From FEN-1191 sp964528845 (GTDB lineage Bacteria; Pseudomonadota; Gammaproteobacteria; Steroidobacterales; Steroidobacteraceae): 64,000 nucleotides of DNA. The DNA is taken from the NCBI GenBank assembly GCA_964528845.1, contig CAZGVE010000005.1:1-64000 (forward strand), in the 5' to 3' direction. A program made the translations under genes and the position numbers. The number at the start of each line of letters is the position of its first letter. The first letter of the stretch is position 1. The notes below the pieces were generated by a model, which saw nothing but the letters and a program-made list of their open reading frames with translations, searched no databases and was not told the DNA's origin. Below are positions 59,442 to 64,000 of the stretch, piece after piece.

Positions 59442-60776
59442 TCAACGAAGCCTCAGTACGATCACGTGATCACTGCTCGGATCGGTCGCGTCGCGCAGCG
59501 CCCGCACCTGACTCGCTGTGACCGCCGAGCCGCTATTGCCCCAGCTGGTGCGTACGAAGGTCGCGATATCGGCGATATTCTGGTCGGACAGCAGCACCCG
59601 GAACGGCGTCATCCTGTAGGAGTCCGGCACGCCGTTCACGACGATTCGACCTGCACCGTTCAATACGATGTTGATCAACGAAGACGGGTCCTGCTCCAGC
59701 GCGGCCGGATTGCCGGCCAGCGGTGGCAGCAGGTCGCCGTGTCCGAGCCCGTCGCGGCCGTGACAGGCACTGCACTGGTTCAGGAACAGCCCGGCCCCCG
59801 TTGCGCCGAGATCACCACGATCGAGCGCCTGCAGCGTCTGCTCGCCATACGTGAAGGTTGGCGCACCCGCCGAGCTTTCCGCGTCCAGGGACTTCAGGTA
59901 CCGCGCGATCGCGGACAGGTCGTCATCGCTGAAGTACTGCGTGCTGTTGTTGAACGCATCGAGCATCGAGCCGTAGACGGTCGCGTGTGCGTTGTGGCCG
60001 GACTTCAGCAGGTTCACGATGTCCTGTTCCGACCAGCGGCCCAGTCCCAGCAGCGGATCGCCGCGCAGCTTCGAGGCATACCAGCCGTCGAGCAGCGCAC
60101 CGGCGAGATAGCCCGCGCTGCTCTCGTCGAGCGCGGTTTCGTTAAACGCGATACCGCGCGCGGTGTGGCAGCTGCCGCAGTGACCCGGACCCTGCACCAG
60201 GTAGGCCCCGCGATTCCACGGGGCATCGTGCTCGGGCTTATTCTGGTAGGTACCGTCGTGCAGGAACAGCGCATCCCAGAACGCCATGATCCCGCGGTGA
60301 TTCAGCGGGAAGCCGATCTCGGTCGGATGGTTCTCCTGGTGCACCGGCTGTACCGAGTGCATGAAGAACTCGTAGAGCTTGCGGACGTCATCGTCGGTGA
60401 GCTTCGCATACGATGGATACGGCATCGCCGGATAGAGTCGATGTCCATCGCGCGCGACCCCGCGCCGCAAGGCATTGTCGAAGTCGGCGAGCGAATAGCC
60501 ACCGATGCCAGTGGACGGATCAGGCGTGATGTTGGTCGAGTACAGTGCCCCGAGCGGTGTGCCCATCTTGAGGCCGCCGGCGAACGGCGCACCCCCCGGT
60601 ACCGAATGACAGGCTACGCAGTCGGCGAGCCGCTCGACGTACTCCCCGTCGGCCGCTGAAGGCGTCGTTGTACCCGCCGTCAAGGAACTCTGGGGCGCGC
60701 GCTCCACATAGAAGGTTGCGCCGGCCAGTACGACGGCCACGACCAGCACACCCCCCAGCCATCGAGCGGGCCTCAC
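59442..60776 (-). CDS. Tri-heme cytochrome c, electron acceptor of the molybdenum hydroxylase
   Basis: A 444-residue membrane-anchored or exported cytochrome (VLVVAVVLAGATFY). Heme-c motifs CVACH, CGSCH and CSACH, with the pattern STNITPD, YPAMPYPSY and QNIADIATFVR. Homologous to the gluconate-type cytochrome at 41726. It lies 37 nt after the Mo subunit gene, the arrangement found in periplasmic aldehyde-oxidising IorAB-type enzymes, so it passes electrons to ubiquinone. Next comes the flavocytochrome c gene, with no gap. Confidence 0.9.
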   Translation of the reverse strand: MRPARWLGGVLVVAVVLAGATFYVERAPQSSLTAGTTTPSAADGEYVERLADCVACHSVPGGAPFAGGLKMGTPLGALYSTNITPDPSTGIGGYSLADFDNALRRGVARDGHRLYPAMPYPSYAKLTDDDVRKLYEFFMHSVQPVHQENHPTEIGFPLNHRGIMAFWDALFLHDGTYQNKPEHDAPWNRGAYLVQGPGHCGSCHTARGIAFNETALDESSAGYLAGALLDGWYASKLRGDPLLGLGRWSEQDIVNLLKSGHNAHATVYGSMLDAFNNSTQYFSDDDLSAIARYLKSLDAESSAGAPTFTYGEQTLQALDRGDLGATGAGLFLNQCSACHGRDGLGHGDLLPPLAGNPAALEQDPSSLINIVLNGAGRIVVNGVPDSYRMTPFRVLLSDQNIADIATFVRTSWGNSGSAVTASQVRALRDATDPSSDHVIVLRLR

Positions 60777-60813
60777 GGCTTTGACACGCCGTGGGCCCGC
60801 GCCTGCAGCCGGC

Positions 60814-63075
60814 TCATGCCCAGCTCAGGTCGTGCAGGCGAAACGGCGTGGAACGCAGCCGCTTGCCGGATGCCTGGAAGATCGCGTTGGCTACGGCCGG
60901 CCCGATCGTGCCGGCCGGCGGCTCGCCGATCTCGACGTAGCGCGGGAAATCCGACAGTCCGCCGAAATGCACGTTGATCACACGTGGCGCATTGGCCATG
61001 CGGAGCATCGGATAGGTGTCGAAATTGCCCTCGACGACCTGCCCGTCCTTGATGTGGAGGCCCTCGTTCATGCTCATGTTCAGGCCGAACAGTGTGCCGC
61101 CCTGCAGTTCGACGGTCACGGCCTCGGCATTGAAGATCCGTCCGGTGTCGAAGGCAATGTCAACCTGCAGGATCTTGAGCTTGCCATCCTCGCTGACTTC
61201 GACCTTGGCAACCGTCGCCACGGTCGTGCCCGCATTGGCATTGCCGCGCATGGCCCAGTTGGCGATGGCAACTCCGCGCCCCTGCCCCTTCGGGAGTGGC
61301 TGACCCCAGCCGGATTTCTCCCTGACTTCCTTCAGGCATTTCACCCAACCGGGATCGCCCCACTTGCCGTAGAGCTTGAGCCGGTAGTCCATCGGGTCGA
61401 TGCCGGTCGCGAGCGCGCACTCATCGATCAGCGATTCGATCATGAACGCGTTGGAGTTGTAGCCCGGGCCGCGATAGGGGCCGGTCAGGATGTGAAACGG
61501 TACGACCTGCGACTCGATGTGGACGTTCGGGATGACCTGCGGAAACGCCGTGTCGACCAGGCCGGAGACCGAGAAGCCGGGACCGCCGGACTCACGCGCG
61601 AGCAGTGTCGTGGGCATGCCGTCGGCACCCAAGCCGATCTTGAACTTGCCAGCCAGCATTGAACGGTAGCGACCCTGGCGCGTCGACTCTTCGCGCGACC
61701 AGATGGTATGCACCGGACGGCCCGGAAACTGCTGCGCAACTGCGACGACCATACGTACATCGTCGCAGAACACGCCGCGTCCGAACCGGCCCCCGACGTA
61801 AGTCTGGTGGATGTATACGTTTTCGGGTGCGATGCCGGTCTGGTCGGCGGCAGTGTAGAAGGCCAGCAGCGTGTGCTGCGTCGGGTGCCATACGTCCACC
61901 CGGTCCTTGGTGACGAGCGCGGTACCGTTCAGCGGTTCCAGCGGAGCCTGTTCGCAGAACGGCGTGTGATAGGTGGCCTCGATGATCTTCTGCGCGGCCT
62001 TGAACCCGGTATCGATGTCGCCGACGCTCTTTTCGATCTTCTCGCCGGGCTTGTCGACGGCCTGTAGCACCGCATCATTCATCTGCTCGGTGGTCTTCCA
62101 CCGCGCGCCCGGCCCGTCGTCCCACTGGACCGGCAGCGCGTCGAGCGCGGTCCGGGCCTGCCAGTAATGTTCGGCGATCACGGCCACTGCGTGCTGTGCG
62201 GTATTGACGCCCAGCGGTATCGGCGGCTTGAGATCCGAAGGCTTGTTCTCGTTGGGCTTGATGGCAATGACCGCGAGCACGCCAGGCATGTGCTTGACCG
62301 CATCGGCGTCGTAGCTGACGAGCTTTCCGCCCTGTACCGGTGACTGGCGGAGTGCCGCATACACCATGTTCGGCTGGCGCACATCGATGCCGTAGACCAG
62401 CGAGCCGTTGACGATATCCGGAATCTGGACCTTGCCCGGATTCTTCTTTCCAAGGAAGGTCCACTGCGAGCGGTCCTTCGGAGTCGGCTCTGTTTCCAGC
62501 TTGACCTTCGACGCGCGGGCCACGACCTCGCCGAACCGCAGACTGCGGCCGGTCGGCTTGTGCGTGAGCTTGCTGTCCTGTGCCTCGACGTCGGCAACCT
62601 TGACGCCCCAGTGCTCGGCCGCGGCTGCCTTGAGCCGCTCGCGCGCGCTGGCCGCGACCTGCATGTAGGTCTTCATCCGGTCCGGGCCGGTGGAGCGGCC
62701 GCTGAAGTAGCTCTGCCCGCCCCCCACCGTCGAATATACCTTGCCTTCCTTGTAATCCCGGTTCGTCGAACCGTACTCGGGCCGGATCTTGTCCCACGAG
62801 GTCCCGAGCTCTTCCATCACGAACGCAGCCGCCTGCGTCAACGTGCCCTGGCCGATATCGGGAGCGGTCACGCGGACGACGACGGTATCGTCCGGCGCAA
62901 TGCTGATCCACGGCGTGAATTCAATGGCTCCGGTGGGATTCGGCTTGTCCCAGATGATGGTTTGAGCCTCCGCGCCGAGTGCCGGCCGTTCGCCGAACCC
63001 AATGACCAGAGCGCCCCCTGCAGCCAGGGTGGAACAGACGAACTGTCTGCGGTCGAGGCTGGTATCGGCGCTCAT
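60814..63075 (-). CDS. Molybdenum hydroxylase large subunit (IorB/xanthine dehydrogenase family), Tat-exported
   Basis: A 753-residue protein with a Tat signal (DRRQFVCSTLAAGGALVIGFG). Molybdopterin-binding features: APDIGQGTLTQAAAFVMEELG, TVGGGQSYFSG, FGRGVFCDDVRM and the terminal EIGEPPAGTIGPAVANAI, whose Glu is the catalytic base. Related to isoquinoline 1-oxidoreductase beta and periplasmic aldehyde oxidases. The ATG at 63075 has GAGGAG upstream and overlaps the 2Fe-2S gene stop (ATGA); the frame runs upstream into that gene without meaning. Substrate is probably an aldehyde or N-heterocycle. Confidence 0.92.
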   Translation of the reverse strand: MSADTSLDRRQFVCSTLAAGGALVIGFGERPALGAEAQTIIWDKPNPTGAIEFTPWISIAPDDTVVVRVTAPDIGQGTLTQAAAFVMEELGTSWDKIRPEYGSTNRDYKEGKVYSTVGGGQSYFSGRSTGPDRMKTYMQVAASARERLKAAAAEHWGVKVADVEAQDSKLTHKPTGRSLRFGEVVARASKVKLETEPTPKDRSQWTFLGKKNPGKVQIPDIVNGSLVYGIDVRQPNMVYAALRQSPVQGGKLVSYDADAVKHMPGVLAVIAIKPNENKPSDLKPPIPLGVNTAQHAVAVIAEHYWQARTALDALPVQWDDGPGARWKTTEQMNDAVLQAVDKPGEKIEKSVGDIDTGFKAAQKIIEATYHTPFCEQAPLEPLNGTALVTKDRVDVWHPTQHTLLAFYTAADQTGIAPENVYIHQTYVGGRFGRGVFCDDVRMVVAVAQQFPGRPVHTIWSREESTRQGRYRSMLAGKFKIGLGADGMPTTLLARESGGPGFSVSGLVDTAFPQVIPNVHIESQVVPFHILTGPYRGPGYNSNAFMIESLIDECALATGIDPMDYRLKLYGKWGDPGWVKCLKEVREKSGWGQPLPKGQGRGVAIANWAMRGNANAGTTVATVAKVEVSEDGKLKILQVDIAFDTGRIFNAEAVTVELQGGTLFGLNMSMNEGLHIKDGQVVEGNFDTYPMLRMANAPRVINVHFGGLSDFPRYVEIGEPPAGTIGPAVANAIFQASGKRLRSTPFRLHDLSWA

Positions 63076-63542
63076 GTGGTGCTCCTCGAAGTATTGCCCT
63101 CGGCCGCCCTGTGGATGGCCGCCCGCACCTTCGGATAGGTACCGCACCGGCAGATGTTGCTCACGTACTGATCGATATCTTCGTCGGTCGGCTTCGGGAT
63201 CTGCTTCAGCAGCGCCGCGGCGGCCATCAGCATGCCGGCCTGGCAGTAGCCGCACTGCGGCACGTTCATTTCGATCCAGAGCTGCTGCAGCGGATGGCTG
63301 GAGTCGGCGCTGAGACCCTCGATGGTCGTGATCTTGTGCCCCGCAGCGGCCGACAGCGGATACTGGCAGGAACGCATCGGATGACCGTCGACATGCACGG
63401 TGCAGGCGCCGCATTGCGCAATCCCGCAACCGAACTTCGTTCCCGTCATGCCAAGATGGTCGCGCAGCACCCAAAGCAGCGGTGTCGCCGGATCGGCGTC
63501 GACCTCGAGGGCCTTGCCGTTGACATCGATCGATATAGCCAT
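63072..63542 (-). CDS. Molybdenum hydroxylase small subunit with two [2Fe-2S] clusters
   Basis: A 156-residue protein. Plant-type ferredoxin cluster ligands FGCGIAQCGACTV and a later Cys (RSCQYPL); the second cluster uses QCGYCQAGMLM and ICRCGTYP. It has no signal peptide and is likely exported as a complex with the Tat-bearing Mo subunit. First gene of the operon; ATG 63542 with AGGAG upstream. The leader has a stable hairpin at 63561-63578. Confidence 0.94.
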   Translation of the reverse strand: MAISIDVNGKALEVDADPATPLLWVLRDHLGMTGTKFGCGIAQCGACTVHVDGHPMRSCQYPLSAAAGHKITTIEGLSADSSHPLQQLWIEMNVPQCGYCQAGMLMAAAALLKQIPKPTDEDIDQYVSNICRCGTYPKVRAAIHRAAEGNTSRSTT

Positions 63543-63560
63543 CGCTGAGGTCTCCTCTGG

Positions 63561-63578
63561 GGGCGCCCGGAGGCGCCC
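63561..63578 (-). promoter_or_regulatory. Hairpin in the leader of the molybdenum hydroxylase/sox operon
   Basis: GGGCGCC-CGGA-GGCGCCC, a perfect 7-bp stem with a 4-nt loop. It lies in the mRNA leader 19-36 nt upstream of the first start codon, next to the Shine-Dalgarno (about 63550-63555), so it could affect translation or mRNA stability. Confidence 0.5.
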
Positions 63579-63634
63579 TTGGTTGACTCGGTTCAGGCAT
63601 CTCTTGGCGGATGCCATAAGGCGGACTGCCCTTG

Positions 63635-63640
63635 ATTATA
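63635..63640 (-). promoter_or_regulatory. -10 box of the operon promoter
   Basis: On the minus strand this reads TATAAT, a perfect -10 hexamer about 93 nt ahead of the first start codon. The overlapping plus-strand TATACT (63637-63642) could serve the divergent gene. The -35 boxes are weak in both directions, so an activator is likely. Confidence 0.5.
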
Positions 63641-63701
63641 CTCTTATTGAATTCGTTGCGTCGCGCACTGTCGGCGCCTGGACTATTGAATCGGGGGCAC
63701 C

Positions 63702-64000
63702 ATGGATCGTCGCGCGTTTTTCTCGTTATCAGCCGCCGGCGCCGTCGCACTGGGCGCCAAGCCGGCGCCGGCCGCCGACTCGCCACGGGCCGCCGGCTCC
63801 CCTCCCGTCCCGCCCCTGAAGGCACGACTCGGGCATCAGGTCGCCCTGCCCTGCAGCGACGCGCAATTCGCGTATGTCGCCCGCTACGGAGTAGAGGGTG
63901 TGGGCGCCAGCGCAACGATCGCCGACCCGGCGCGCCTGTACGCTACTGCCGAGGAGATGATGCGCCTGCGCGAGCGCGTCGAAAGCCATGGCCTGACGCT
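63702..64000 (+). CDS. Start of a Tat-exported sugar-acid dehydratase-like TIM-barrel protein (partial)
   Basis: The first 99 codons of a gene that runs off the right edge, starting at ATG 63702 and continuing without a stop. The N-terminus is a Tat signal (DRRAFFSLSAAGAVALGA) followed by a Pro-rich linker and LKARLGHQVALPCSDAQFAYVARYGVEGV, with EEMMRLRERVESHGLTL near the end. This pattern resembles mannonate dehydratase UxuA and xylose-isomerase-like TIM barrels. It is divergent from the molybdenum hydroxylase operon (159 nt between starts). Family assignment is tentative because only the first strand or two are visible. Confidence 0.6.
   Translation, partial: MDRRAFFSLSAAGAVALGAKPAPAADSPRAAGSPPVPPLKARLGHQVALPCSDAQFAYVARYGVEGVGASATIADPARLYATAEEMMRLRERVESHGLT

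Noticed and set aside
60814..63915. Reading the Mo-subunit frame as a 1033-residue protein
   Set aside because: The extra N-terminus overlaps the 2Fe-2S gene and lacks any domain; the Tat signal and Shine-Dalgarno fix the start at 63075.
1..64000. CRISPR arrays, transposases, integrases, att sites, tRNA or rRNA genes
   Set aside because: I looked through intergenic DNA and gene families and found none; the only tandem repeats are the short duplications at gene ends.

Overview
The window is GC-rich, gene-dense DNA of a Gram-negative bacterium. TonB-dependent receptors, lipoboxes, Tat signals, an outer-membrane phospholipase, many periplasmic c-type cytochromes and a VPL-type C-terminal sorting signal fit an aerobic heterotrophic proteobacterium. 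A gammaproteobacterium of the Steroidobacter/Nevskia kind is my guess, not something shown. Three runs of exactly 100 N (6523-6622, 17885-17984, 19498-19597) mark scaffold joins, so this is a draft or metagenome assembly. I see no rRNA, tRNA, CRISPR array, transposase or prophage.

Left part (1-20.7 kb): a sugar-acid pair (enolase-superfamily dehydratase and MFS transporter) behind a 45-nt upstream element that occurs a second time at the left edge; a sorbosone-dehydrogenase-like lipoprotein; a TTG-started methyltransferase; small envelope proteins (Cys-pair repeat protein, PRC-barrel, VPL-CTERM protein); two TonB receptors; OsmC and Fe-type SOD; an orphan ParA-like ATPase; and a four-gene minus-strand operon of two duplicated NHL lipoproteins, a HupE/UreJ-2 membrane protein and a secreted two-domain VOC protein.

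Middle (20.7-38 kb): an eight-gene minus-strand catabolic operon (MFS, cupin, IclR, acyl-CoA dehydrogenase, CoA-transferase, enoyl-CoA hydratase, AtuA-like protein, MBL hydrolase) with an inverted repeat in front of it; a BNR-repeat hydrolase; an OMPLA-like phospholipase; a small cytochrome-like protein and a YVTN propeller; an Anbu proteasome-like peptidase paired with a transglutaminase-like protease; and a PadR-DUF1700-DUF2807-GST operon.

Right part (38-64 kb) is devoted to periplasmic sugar and acid oxidation. It holds a three-subunit gluconate-dehydrogenase-type enzyme (Tat small subunit, GMC flavoprotein with a Cys cluster, tri-heme cytochrome), a xylose cluster (transporter, xylB, xylA, mutarotase), a Tat-exported ManD-like dehydratase, a secreted CE1-like esterase, a di-heme cytochrome with an MBL protein, and a Tat-exported alpha-hydroxy-acid oxidase with a CxxCH motif inside its catalytic domain.

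The most unusual locus is the complete minus-strand operon at 63542-55864. It runs: molybdenum hydroxylase (2Fe-2S and Mo subunits), tri-heme cytochrome c, flavocytochrome c sulfide dehydrogenase (cytochrome and flavoprotein), soxX, soxY, soxZ, soxA. Both ends are closed by oppositely oriented genes, so the lack of soxB and soxCD from the operon is real. SoxY keeps the carrier cysteine but not the GGCGG end. I propose a Sox-derived sulfur-handling module tied to a periplasmic molybdenum hydroxylase; its function cannot be read from sequence alone.
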